A stretch of 64,000 nucleotides of DNA from JAXGXJ01 sp963816155 (GTDB lineage: Bacteria; Actinomycetota; Thermoleophilia; RBG-16-64-13). Shown here in pieces: positions 55,891-64,000 of the stretch (position 1 is its first letter; every line of letters begins with the position of its first letter). The stretch spans positions 62,001 through 126,000 of the forward strand of contig CAWFJE010000009.1 in the NCBI GenBank assembly GCA_963816155.1. Direction: 5' to 3'. The position numbers were made by a program, and so were the translations under genes. The notes beneath the pieces are model-generated. The model was not told the DNA's origin. It worked only from the letters and a program-made list of their open reading frames with translations, and ran no database searches.

Positions 55891-57909
55891 ATGACGGTGA
55901 TCGAAGGTTCCCTGTCGTACCGGGCCGCCGCGCGGACCTTGTCGTGGTTGGCGGCGGCCGGTCGCGACTCTTTGGTGGGCCGCTTCCTCGTCGCACTCGC
56001 CGAGGCGCTTCGAGCGGCCGGCGGCGGAAGCGTCATCTTTGGGCTCGAACACACCCGATCTCGTCCACTCGCCCGCGACGGGCGTTCCTGGAGCGCCGGG
56101 GCGATCGCGGCGCCGTACCTTTGGCTGCGGGGGCATCTGCCCTCGCTCGATCCCAGGTGGGCAGAATCTGTCTTTGGCGGCGGCTTCTGGCTGCTCCCTC
56201 TCGGTGCCGGTTTGTTTGCTCTTGGGGGCGGTCGTCTTTGGCTGCTGGCGAGCCGAGGCGTTGCCACCACGACCAGCGAAGGTCTGGCGCTCGCGCGTCC
56301 AGAATTGCGTCTGGTGACTCCCGCCGTCCTTGTGATCATCGGGGCGCTGCTGCTGGTAGTCGGTCCGCGCCTTCTGCGGGCGATACCGTTCAGTGTCGCG
56401 GTCCGCGCGGGATGGCGGTTGGGACTGGCTGCCGCGGAAGGTCGAACGCTTGAACGGAGGTCCGCACCTGGCGCAGTCGCGGCAGCGGACTGGGCTATCG
56501 ACGCGGATGTTGGAGGCGCGAGCGCTCCATCGGCGAAGGCAGGGGCGCCGAGTGGCGTGAAACCGCTGGTGTGGGTGGGGGTCGCCCTGTCCTTTGTCGC
56601 GGGAGTCGTCGTCGGAGTGACCCCGGGGACGGACGCGGTGGCTGTCGTTGCCGCAATGGTCGCCTTGACCATGCTCGTAGTGGTCTTTTGGCGTCCGGAG
56701 GTGATGCTCCTTGCCATCGCCGCCTTCCCGTGGATCGACTGGGTGGCGCGCAATTCACTCGGTGCGTTGGGGCCGGCCTGGGACGATGGGCTCCTCCTCC
56801 TCTCGGTCGTTCTCATCGTCTGGGCGGTGCTGGTCCTACGTCGGGCGGAGCTGTGGACCGTACCCATCCTGCTGCCGGGGCTGCTGGCCTTCGCGGCGGC
56901 CATAGGTTCCATCGTGATGCGCGACGTCCCCGGAGATGTGGCCGTCTTCGCTCTACGGGTGCTGTTCCAGCCTCTCCTCTTCTACTTCATAGGATTCCTT
57001 CTCCCCAAGAGCAGACGCTGGGTGCAGTGGACCGTGGCGCTCTTCCTACTGTCGAGCGTGGCCTTGGCCCTCCACGGGCTCTTCCAGTACGTCACCGGCG
57101 CCCCGATGCCGGCAAGCTGGGTGGATGTGCGCGAGACCGGCATAGGCACGCGCGCCTACTCCGTGATCGAGAATCCCAACGGTTTGGGGGCCTTCCTCCT
57201 CATAGGGACGCTCGTGTCTCTGAGCCTGGCCCTCGCTCCCCGTTTGCCCCGTGTGCAGCGCTTGATCATGGCCGCCGTGTGCGCGGTGCAGCTTGCTGGG
57301 GTCGCCGTCACCTTCAGCCGCGGCGCGTGGCTGGGCCTGGGAGCCGGAGTGATCGCGCTGCTCATCCTCTCCTACCGCCGCTACCTGGCGCCTCTCGCGG
57401 CGGCTGGGGTCCTGGTCTGGTTCGCGGCGCCCTCACAGTTCACCGATCGACTGGCCTTCGGCTTCAGTTCGGCCTACATCACCAAGAGCCTCGCCGCCGG
57501 CCGGCTGTACGTCTGGAAGCTCTCTCTGCAACATATCGCGGCGCATCCGGTGTTCGGTCTTGGTCTGGGTACGTTCGGCGGCACGGCGGCGGTGAGGTTC
57601 AGCTATGGACGGCTTTGGGTGGACAATTTCTATCTGCAGCTGGCGGCTGAGGGGGGACTGGTCCTCCTGGCGCTGTTCCTATGGGTTCTGCTCCGAGCGG
57701 CAAAGGGTCTGGTGAAGGCGCATGCGCAGAGTGCCGACCGCTTCCTGCAACCCTTGGCTGCCGGGGCGTTCGGTGCTTTCGTCGCGGTGGCGGTGGCTAA
57801 CGCGACCGCCACCGTGTGGGAGACGCTCGTGGTCGGGGTCGCATTCTGGTTCATCACCGGGCTGGCGACGTCGGCCGTGCTTCACGCGGACGCGGAGAAA
57901 GAGACATGA
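55891..57909 (+). CDS. O-antigen ligase / Wzy-like membrane protein
   Basis: A 672-residue polytopic protein, with about 12 hydrophobic segments. The Wzy_C/WaaL core is near residues 440-620: FSRGAWLGLGAGVIAL and the periplasmic loop with HPVFGLGLGTFGGT, DNFYLQLAAEGG. The first ~210 residues form an extra region with a Gly/Ala/Arg-rich soluble part and two hydrophobic segments. It probably polymerises or transfers surface polysaccharide. Its stop overlaps the next GT4 gene (ATGA). Confidence 0.85.
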   Translation: MTVIEGSLSYRAAARTLSWLAAAGRDSLVGRFLVALAEALRAAGGGSVIFGLEHTRSRPLARDGRSWSAGAIAAPYLWLRGHLPSLDPRWAESVFGGGFWLLPLGAGLFALGGGRLWLLASRGVATTTSEGLALARPELRLVTPAVLVIIGALLLVVGPRLLRAIPFSVAVRAGWRLGLAAAEGRTLERRSAPGAVAAADWAIDADVGGASAPSAKAGAPSGVKPLVWVGVALSFVAGVVVGVTPGTDAVAVVAAMVALTMLVVVFWRPEVMLLAIAAFPWIDWVARNSLGALGPAWDDGLLLLSVVLIVWAVLVLRRAELWTVPILLPGLLAFAAAIGSIVMRDVPGDVAVFALRVLFQPLLFYFIGFLLPKSRRWVQWTVALFLLSSVALALHGLFQYVTGAPMPASWVDVRETGIGTRAYSVIENPNGLGAFLLIGTLVSLSLALAPRLPRVQRLIMAAVCAVQLAGVAVTFSRGAWLGLGAGVIALLILSYRRYLAPLAAAGVLVWFAAPSQFTDRLAFGFSSAYITKSLAAGRLYVWKLSLQHIAAHPVFGLGLGTFGGTAAVRFSYGRLWVDNFYLQLAAEGGLVLLALFLWVLLRAAKGLVKAHAQSADRFLQPLAAGAFGAFVAVAVANATATVWETLVVGVAFWFITGLATSAVLHADAEKET

Positions 57910-59087
57910 GGCGACTGCGGATCCTCCATGTCATCGGCGGAGGTGATACCGGCGGCGCCATGACCCACCTCCTTCCGTTGCTCTCGGGTCTCCAGAGGTC
58001 GGGGTGCGATGTTCACCTCCTCTGCCTTGGCGCGGGGGGACTGGCGGAGAGGGCGCGACTGCGCGGGGTGCCGGTCAGGGTGGTGCCCATGAAGAACGCC
58101 TGGGACGCCGCCGTGCTTCCTTCTCTTCGCCGCACGCTGAGCGACGGTCCGTGGTCTGAGGGCGGCTCGGGCCGATGGGACGTGGTTCACACTCACGGCA
58201 TGCGCGCCAACCTCCCCGTTCGGCTGGGATTGCCTCGGGGGCGGAGACGGCCATGCCTGCTTACCACCGTGCACTCGGACCTACTTCTCGACTACTCTTC
58301 CCCGCTGCTTGCCCGCGTGTACCAGGCGCTCGATCTGTCCACAGCACGACTTGTGGACACGATCATCTGCGTCTCCGACAGTCTGCGCGCGCTGCTGGTA
58401 GAGAGGGGCTATCCACGCGATCGCCTGGTGAGGATCTGGTCGGGCATCGAGTGGCCGGCGGAGGGCGAGTCGAACACCGGTAATACCGACGGGGGGGACG
58501 GGCGGACGGGGCGGATACCGCGCATCGGGACGGTCGCCCGGCTGGCGCCGGTGAAGGATCTTGGGCTGCTGCTGGAGGTGGTCGCCCGTCTACGCCGAAC
58601 CATCCCCAGGCTGGAATGTCTCATCGCGGGCGACGGTCCGGAGCGGTCGCGTCTCGAGGACTTGGCGCGGCACCTGGGCTTGGCCGAGGCAGTGCGTTTC
58701 ATCGGCCGTGTCGAGGATCCGGGCCCGTTTCTAGCCTCACTGGACGTCTTCGTAGTCACCTCCGTCTTTGAGGGCGGGGTCTCGATGTCGGTGCTGGAAG
58801 CCATGGCCACCGGGCTTCCGGTGCTGACCACGGCGGCGGGCGGGGTGGCTGAGGCGGTGAAGGACGGTGAGACGGGGTTCGTTGCGGCGCGTGACGGGGA
58901 GCGGAGCGCGCTCGCCGCCACGCTGACCGAGCGCGCTGAGACCCTGCTGGCCGACCACGATCTGCGGCAGCGCATGGGTGCGGCCGGCGCCGCCCGTGTG
59001 CGCGAGTGCTTCCTGGTGGAACGAACGGTCGCCAAGACTCTTCGGGCATACGAACGCTGCCTCGCGGGCCGCGGCGAACTCACATAG
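57906..59087 (+). CDS. GT4 family glycosyltransferase
   Basis: A 393-residue GT-B enzyme. ILHVIGGGDTGGAMTHLLPL is the N-terminal glycine loop, a GTVARLAPVKDLGLLLEV segment starts the C-domain, and VFEGGVSMSVLEAMATGLPV carries the E-x7-E motif. ATG at 57906 overlaps the ligase stop. It presumably adds a sugar to the growing polymer; donor and acceptor cannot be told. Confidence 0.88.
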   Translation: MRRLRILHVIGGGDTGGAMTHLLPLLSGLQRSGCDVHLLCLGAGGLAERARLRGVPVRVVPMKNAWDAAVLPSLRRTLSDGPWSEGGSGRWDVVHTHGMRANLPVRLGLPRGRRRPCLLTTVHSDLLLDYSSPLLARVYQALDLSTARLVDTIICVSDSLRALLVERGYPRDRLVRIWSGIEWPAEGESNTGNTDGGDGRTGRIPRIGTVARLAPVKDLGLLLEVVARLRRTIPRLECLIAGDGPERSRLEDLARHLGLAEAVRFIGRVEDPGPFLASLDVFVVTSVFEGGVSMSVLEAMATGLPVLTTAAGGVAEAVKDGETGFVAARDGERSALAATLTERAETLLADHDLRQRMGAAGAARVRECFLVERTVAKTLRAYERCLAGRGELT

Positions 59088-59097
59088 CGGGGTGCTC

Positions 59098-60318
59098 ATG
59101 TTGCGCGGTAAGGACATCGTCTGCATTTCCTCTCTCGATTGGGACGCTATGTGGACGAGCAAGCAGCAGATCATGCACCGGCTCTCGCAGACCAACCGAG
59201 TGTTGTATGTGGAAGAGCCGGTCACCATGCTCGCTCCGTTCAAAGTGCCGGCCCGCTGGCGCCGCTGGCGCGCCGTCGCGCCCAGGCTCGACCGTGTGGA
59301 CGCGGGCCTGTGGAAGCTCACTCCTCCGCCGGTGCTCCCTCTCGGGAACATGCGGCCTCGCATCAACGATGCCAACCAAGCCGTGCTGGCCAGGTACATC
59401 GGCTGGGCCAAAGGTCACATCGGGTTCGATCAGGATTTCATGCTCTGGACCTACCTACCCACGGCCCTTCCTTTGGTCGACCGTGTGCGCGGGTCGAACG
59501 CGGACGGGCGGGTCCGCCGGACCCCGTCTCTCGTGATCTATCATTGCGTGGACGAACACTCGGCCTTTCCGGGGCTCGTCGATCCGGAGGTGGTACGAGG
59601 CTACGATGACGCGCTCACCCGCCGCGCTGACCTGGTCATCACCACCTCCGAGAACCTCCGGGCCGCACGACTCCCTCTCAACCCTCACACCCACACGGTC
59701 CTCAATGCCGCCGACGTGGAGATCTTCAACCGCGCTTTGGATCCCGATCTTCCCGTGCCCCCCGATCTCGCGGCTATCCCCGAGCCTCGTCTGGGCGTGG
59801 TCGGTCTCCACGATTCCCGCCTCGACGTCGATGCACTGGAGGCGTTGGCCCAAGCGGACCCGCGCTGGCAGGTGGTGCTGATCGGTCCTATCAAGCAGGG
59901 CCAGGTGGACGAGACCCGTCTGCGCCGCCATCCCAATATCCATCTATTGGGCGAGAAGCCCAGGCCGCAACTCCCCGCATATCTCAAAGGTATGGCCGCG
60001 GCCCTCGTGCCCTACAAGGCCAATGAACTCACTCGGAACATCTTCCCGCTCAAGCTCTTCGAGTATCTGGCTGCCGGTCTTCCCGTGGTCGCCGGAGGTC
60101 TGCCCGAATTGGCGCGTTTCGCCGGAGTCATCGGCCTGCCTGAGTCGGCCGCGGAGTACCCTCGTGAGGTGAGGCGGGCTCTGGAAGAAGACGGACCCGA
60201 GAAACGGGCCGCTCGTGTGGCCTTGGCGGCCGAGAACACCTGGGGCCATCGTGTGGAGCAGATCTCTGCCCTAGTAGAAGAGGCGCTTGGTCGCGTCGGA
60301 CGGGAGTACGAGTCATGA
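59098..60318 (+). CDS. Glycosyltransferase, GT-B fold
   Basis: A 406-residue enzyme. It begins LRGKDIVCISSLDWDAMWTS, a form seen in a GT1/GT4 group whose members often sit in teichuronic or exopolysaccharide clusters. The C-domain has RLGVVGLHDSRLDVDALEAL and NIFPLKLFEYLAAGLPVVAG with the acidic residue of the donor site. It lies 10 bp after the preceding GT and its stop overlaps the next gene by 4 bp (ATGA). Confidence 0.83.
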   Translation: MLRGKDIVCISSLDWDAMWTSKQQIMHRLSQTNRVLYVEEPVTMLAPFKVPARWRRWRAVAPRLDRVDAGLWKLTPPPVLPLGNMRPRINDANQAVLARYIGWAKGHIGFDQDFMLWTYLPTALPLVDRVRGSNADGRVRRTPSLVIYHCVDEHSAFPGLVDPEVVRGYDDALTRRADLVITTSENLRAARLPLNPHTHTVLNAADVEIFNRALDPDLPVPPDLAAIPEPRLGVVGLHDSRLDVDALEALAQADPRWQVVLIGPIKQGQVDETRLRRHPNIHLLGEKPRPQLPAYLKGMAAALVPYKANELTRNIFPLKLFEYLAAGLPVVAGGLPELARFAGVIGLPESAAEYPREVRRALEEDGPEKRAARVALAAENTWGHRVEQISALVEEALGRVGREYES

Positions 60319-62435
60319 GGATCCTGCTGCCCACCATGCGCGATCCGGGCCAGATCGGAGGCACGAGCACACATATCGCCATGCTCGCCCAAGGTCTTGT
60401 GGATATCGGTCATGAGGTGAAGGCCCTCTACCTCGGGGAGGGCATCCCGGAAGCTGCGCGCAAGGCCGGGCTCATCTGGCCGGCTGGGGCACTCAACCGA
60501 GTGCGCACCGGTTGGGGGATGGTGTATGCCGCCGAAGCCAGGGGTCGCCTATTGGCCGCCCGGACGGCGACGGAATGCGGCCGAGCCGTCGCCGATGGTA
60601 TCCCCTGGGAGGTCCTCAACGCTCAGGAGGTCTATTCGGTCCCGTATCTACGCGACGTCGCGGACGAGTATGGCATCCCACTGGTGCTGACTCTGCACGG
60701 CTACCCGCTCTACGAGTCCGTCTCCGAAGGCTTCAGTGCAGCCTCGCGGATGGGTCTGAGCTACTTGATGCGGGCCGAGATGCGGGCTCTGCGTCTGGCC
60801 GACGCGGTGGTGACCGTTGACGGCCGACTGTATCGCCACGCTCTTGGCCTCGTACCTGAACGAGTCGGTTCGATATACACGCTGATGAACTTCATCGACA
60901 CCTCGACCTTCGCTCCCGCGGGCGGCCCGCTGCAGGAGGGCCGGCTGCGGCGTGAGTTGCGCGCGAAATGGGATGTGCCGGAAGACAAGGTGGTGCTGTT
61001 CTGCCCGCGCCGCTTGGTGAAGAAGAACGGGGTCGTCCTGCCTTCGCTCGCGCTGGCGGCCATGGCGTCCGCCGACCGTGGTCGTTTCCTGCTGCTCCAC
61101 GCCGGGGATGGTGGCGAGCGCGAGGAGATGGAGCGGATCGTGAGGGAGAATGGGCTGGGCGATCAGGTACGCTTACTGGGCGGCCGAGGGCGAGACGAGA
61201 TACTGGAACTCTATCGTCTGGCAGACATCGTTCTCGTCCCCTCCGTCCACTCCGAGAACGTCGAAGAAGCGACCTCGCTCTCGGCTCTGGAGGCTATGGC
61301 CTCGGGCCGTTCGCTGATCGCCGGAAACGTGGGCGGTCTCGCCGAGATGGTGGTCGATGGTGAGACCGGTCTGCTCGTGCCGGCGGACCCGCAGGCCCTG
61401 GCGGCGGCCATCCTGCGGCTGGCCGCCGCCCCCGACCTGGGGGTGCGCATGGCCTCGGCCGCGCGGGAGTACGTTGTCCGCAACCACTCCCACCTGCGTG
61501 CCGCGCTTGCTTACGCAGAGGTCTACCGGCGCGCTGCGGCAGGAACACGCGCAGCGACCGACTCAGGCGCCGACCCTCTTGCCGACGCCCGGCCGGGTGC
61601 CTTCCCAGAGCGGGCTTGGCAAGCGCTCTCGGTGTTGGGCTTCACGCTGGACGTCGTGTCGCTCGAACAAGCCGCGCAGTGGGCCGTCGGCGCGGCACGG
61701 ATGAAGACGGCGCCGACCCGACTGGTCGTCTCCTTCAATCCTGAACTCATCATCAAGGCTCAGGCCGACCCGGCCGCGGCAGCCGCTCTCCTGGAGGCCG
61801 ATCTCTGCCACCCGGATGGAGTCGGCGCGGTCTGGGCGGCGGGCCGGCAGGGAGGACGCCTCCGCGATCCTCGGGGCGGACCTCCGTTGGCCGTGGAGCG
61901 CGTGCCTGGAGTGGATCTCGCCGCCCGCGTGATCGAACTGGCCGCCGAACACGCGCTGTCGGTCTTCTTCTTGGGCGCCGCTCCCGGTGTGGCGGAGGAG
62001 GCGGCTCGCCGACAGGTGGAGCGCTGTCCGGGCCTGATTATTGCCGGGACTCATCACGGCTTCTTCTCGGCTGCCGAAGAGCTCGAGGTGGTGCGCGCCG
62101 TCCGGGAGTCGTGCACAGACGTTCTCCTGGTCGCCATGGGCGCACCGAGGCAGGAGATACTCCTGCAGCGCTATCGGGACCAATGGGGCGCCGGCGTGGG
62201 CCTGGGGGTCGGCGGCAGCTTCGATGTCTGGGCGGGGAGCGTCAAGCGGGCTCCGGTCTGGACTCAGAAGGCGAAGGTGGAGTGGCTCTACCGCCTGGCC
62301 GCAGACCCGCGCCGCGCGCGGCGACAAGTGGTTCTGCCCCGTTTTGTCGGACAGGTGGTCAGGTGGTCTCCCGACGACTACGGACCGCCCCGGCGCGGTC
62401 GGGCGCGTGCGCGCGGCGAGGACGGCCGGGCTTGA
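60315..62435 (+). CDS. Fusion of GT4 glycosyltransferase and WecG/TagA/CpsF transferase
   Basis: A 706-residue two-enzyme protein. Residues 1-410 are a GT4 unit (RILLPTMRDPGQIGGTSTHI; NVEEATSLSALEAMASGRSL with the donor-site Glu). After a short linker, residues 430-680 are a WecG/TagA domain (RLVVSFNPELIIKAQADP, LFFLGAAPG-like VFFLGAAPGVAEEAA, MGAPRQEILLQ). TagA-type enzymes transfer ManNAc to GlcNAc-PP-lipid; UDP-ManNAc could come from the wecB product. The tail is Arg-rich. Overlaps neighbours at both ends (ATGA, TTGA). Confidence 0.9.
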   Translation: MRILLPTMRDPGQIGGTSTHIAMLAQGLVDIGHEVKALYLGEGIPEAARKAGLIWPAGALNRVRTGWGMVYAAEARGRLLAARTATECGRAVADGIPWEVLNAQEVYSVPYLRDVADEYGIPLVLTLHGYPLYESVSEGFSAASRMGLSYLMRAEMRALRLADAVVTVDGRLYRHALGLVPERVGSIYTLMNFIDTSTFAPAGGPLQEGRLRRELRAKWDVPEDKVVLFCPRRLVKKNGVVLPSLALAAMASADRGRFLLLHAGDGGEREEMERIVRENGLGDQVRLLGGRGRDEILELYRLADIVLVPSVHSENVEEATSLSALEAMASGRSLIAGNVGGLAEMVVDGETGLLVPADPQALAAAILRLAAAPDLGVRMASAAREYVVRNHSHLRAALAYAEVYRRAAAGTRAATDSGADPLADARPGAFPERAWQALSVLGFTLDVVSLEQAAQWAVGAARMKTAPTRLVVSFNPELIIKAQADPAAAAALLEADLCHPDGVGAVWAAGRQGGRLRDPRGGPPLAVERVPGVDLAARVIELAAEHALSVFFLGAAPGVAEEAARRQVERCPGLIIAGTHHGFFSAAEELEVVRAVRESCTDVLLVAMGAPRQEILLQRYRDQWGAGVGLGVGGSFDVWAGSVKRAPVWTQKAKVEWLYRLAADPRRARRQVVLPRFVGQVVRWSPDDYGPPRRGRARARGEDGRA

Positions 62436-63691
62436 GGTACCTCGTCAGCGGCTACTACGGCGAAGGCAATGCCGGGGACGAGGCCATACTCGCCGGCATC
62501 ATCCAGGAGATCGCTCGGCGAGACGTCGGCGCGCAGTTCACCGTGCTTTCCTTCGATCCCGCCGATACGGGTCGTCGCCACGGGGGCGGGCGCGTGTCGC
62601 TGGAGGTGGAATCGACGAGCCTGCGCTCACCCGCCCATCTGCGCGGTTTGATGAAGAAGTCCGATCTGCTCATCAGCGGTGGTGGCAGTTTTCTGCATGA
62701 AGCCGATTTTGCCCTGCACGGACGGTCTTTCCTGTTTCGCGAAGGAAGGCTCCGTCCCGTCCCCTATTTTCTGTCGATAGTCTTCCTAGCCCGGGCCGCG
62801 GGGCTGCCGGTCATGTGGTATGCGCAGGGTCTCGGACCTCTGCACACGTCGTCGGCGCGGCGCCTGGTCGCCACCGCGGGCTCTTCCTCTCAGGCGGTCA
62901 CATGGCGTGACGAGGCTTCGGCTCGTCTGGCCTACGAGATCGGGGTGAGAGCTCCGGTGCAGAGGGTGGTGCCCGACCCGGCCTACGCTCTGGTCCCCGC
63001 GCGTCCCGAGGAGGCTAGACAGGTCCTGGCCCGACATGGATTGCTTCCTGGGGAGCGGTTTCTTGCCGTGTGCCCTCGTCCCTGGCTGGGGCGCGCCGGG
63101 TTCGTGGAGAGCCTGGGAGAAGCCCTGGAGAGAGTGGCGGAGGCCGGGGGGTTCAAGATCGTGCTGATGCCCTTCCACGAGACTCAAGACCCACCTGTGT
63201 GCGAGTCCCTGGCGGCGCGGCCGGGCTTGGCCGGCCGCGCGATCTCCCTGCCACCCGTGGCGTCACCCGCGCTGCTCGCCGCCGTTCTCGGCCAAGCCGA
63301 CCTCGTGTTGGCCATGCGCCTGCACAGCGGCATTCTGGCGGCGACCGCCGGCACTCCGGCGGTCGTCCTGGACTACGACCCCAAGACGAGAGCCTTCGCC
63401 CGTCAGACCGGCCAGCTTTCGTGGGCCGTGCCCATCGATCGGTTGGAGGGTGCGACCCCGTCGGCCCAGGGCCCCGACGCCCCCGGCTCGGACGCCCTCG
63501 AGTCTGTCGAAGCCGCCGGAACGCAGTCTCTGGTCGCGGCCGTGGAAGATTCTCTCGCCCATGTCGACGCTCGCCGGGCGGCATTGTCGCGTGCCGTCGC
63601 CCCTTTGCGCGCGGAAGCGGGTCGGACGGGGAGGCTGGCCGTCCAGCTTGCTTCCACGGGCAGCGTGTTCTCCCGCGGGACCCGGACGTGA
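62432..63691 (+). CDS. csaB: Polysaccharide pyruvyl transferase CsaB
   Basis: A 419-residue protein. RYLVSGYYGEGNAGDEAIL is the CsaB N-terminus; SGGGSFLHEAD, WYAQGLGPLHT and AMRLHSGILAATAGTP follow. TTG start at 62432 overlaps the WecG-fusion stop (TTGA). CsaB adds ketal pyruvate to ManNAc of secondary cell-wall polymers, the anchor for S-layer-homology domains. Its presence suggests a pyruvylated cell-wall polymer and SLH proteins elsewhere in the genome. Confidence 0.93.
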   Translation: MRYLVSGYYGEGNAGDEAILAGIIQEIARRDVGAQFTVLSFDPADTGRRHGGGRVSLEVESTSLRSPAHLRGLMKKSDLLISGGGSFLHEADFALHGRSFLFREGRLRPVPYFLSIVFLARAAGLPVMWYAQGLGPLHTSSARRLVATAGSSSQAVTWRDEASARLAYEIGVRAPVQRVVPDPAYALVPARPEEARQVLARHGLLPGERFLAVCPRPWLGRAGFVESLGEALERVAEAGGFKIVLMPFHETQDPPVCESLAARPGLAGRAISLPPVASPALLAAVLGQADLVLAMRLHSGILAATAGTPAVVLDYDPKTRAFARQTGQLSWAVPIDRLEGATPSAQGPDAPGSDALESVEAAGTQSLVAAVEDSLAHVDARRAALSRAVAPLRAEAGRTGRLAVQLASTGSVFSRGTRT

Positions 63692-64000
63692 CCGTCATCC
63701 CGCCTGAAGATCCCGTCGCCCGCAGTGCAGGGAACGTCGAGGATGGCGGAGGCGACCCAGTGGAGGCGCCCATATTCCCGCCCCCGTCGACGGGAGATGT
63801 GGGGAGCTCGGTGCGCGCGGTGGTGGGCAAGGCGGCTCTTGTCATCGTGTCCGCTACGCTGCTGGGCCGGGTCCTGGGCCTTGTCCGGGACGTGCTCGTG
63901 GCCTACTTCTTCGGCGCTCAGGCCGACACAGACGCCTTCTTCCTGGCCTATCGCATCCCCTACCTACTGACCTTGATGGTAGCGGGAGCTCTCACCGCCA
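63688..64000 (+). CDS. murJ: Lipid II flippase MurJ (MviN), 3' partial
   Basis: The frame opens with GTG at 63688, overlapping the csaB stop, and runs out of the window (104 residues seen). After a soluble Pro/Gly/Glu-rich N-terminus of about 45 residues comes the MurJ/MviN start: VSATLLGRVLGLVRDVLVAY, FGAQADTDAFFLAYRIP. In this place it may flip lipid II or a lipid-linked polymer unit. The N-terminal extension is longer than usual. Confidence 0.88.
   Translation, partial: MTVIPPEDPVARSAGNVEDGGGDPVEAPIFPPPSTGDVGSSVRAVVGKAALVIVSATLLGRVLGLVRDVLVAYFFGAQADTDAFFLAYRIPYLLTLMVAGALTA

Overview
The window is high-GC DNA from a free-living bacterium, most like a deep, probably anaerobic or facultative lineage of Actinobacteria (Actinomycetota). 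This rests on base composition, on the gene order around the replication origin (rpmH-rnpA-yidD-yidC-jag-mnmE-mnmG-rsmG-parA-parB facing dnaA-dnaN-recF-DUF721-gyrB-gyrA), on GyrA/GyrB type and on overall gene content. The exact class cannot be fixed from sequence reading alone. No phage, insertion sequence, CRISPR array or rRNA operon was seen.

Layout. 1-9.1 kb holds central metabolism: the 3' part of an FAD/Fe-S D-2-hydroxyacid dehydrogenase, a tightly overlapping leftward operon fumA-fumB-sdhC-sdhD-sdhA-sdhB (class I fumarase plus succinate dehydrogenase/fumarate reductase), a small tautomerase, and trpS with a cupin gene. 9.2-22.3 kb is mixed: lipoproteins, DUF72, trpB2, an alpha-glucan cluster (GT4 glycosyltransferase and two GH57 enzymes), SAM hydrolase (DUF62), rlmN, cobO, a roadblock/LC7 protein and a SIMPL lipoprotein. 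22.4-44.3 kb is the chromosome origin region. Leftward genes run from rpmH to parB and rightward genes from an ATPase-winged-helix gene through dnaA, dnaN, an S4 gene, recF, DUF721/DciA-like, gyrB and gyrA. DnaA-box clusters lie in the two long non-coding gaps on either side of the ATPase-dnaA pair, and a perfect parS site sits inside mnmG.

44.3-55.8 kb is more accessory: a membrane zinc peptidase, a frameshifted CobB-like gene, chorismate mutase, a bifunctional-nuclease-domain gene, tRNA-Ile and tRNA-Ala, a universal stress protein, a degenerate GGDEF-like membrane protein, ddl, an amidohydrolase, an orphan larB, a UDP-GlcNAc 2-epimerase (wecB), and a Tat-exported FAD oxidoreductase broken by two frameshifts. 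55.3-64 kb is a surface-polysaccharide locus: DUF4330, O-antigen ligase, two GT4 enzymes, a GT4-WecG fusion, CsaB pyruvyltransferase and the start of murJ. Together with wecB it suggests assembly of a pyruvylated secondary cell-wall polymer.

Most unusual points: an ATPase-winged-helix gene directly upstream of dnaA whose candidate promoter overlaps a DnaA box; a divergent MnmG paralogue between mnmE and mnmG; a CobB-like gene lacking both catalytic signatures and carrying a frameshift; and several genes (parA, a small secreted protein, the amidohydrolase) for which no ATG, GTG or TTG start fits, so CTG or ATC starts or base errors have to be considered.
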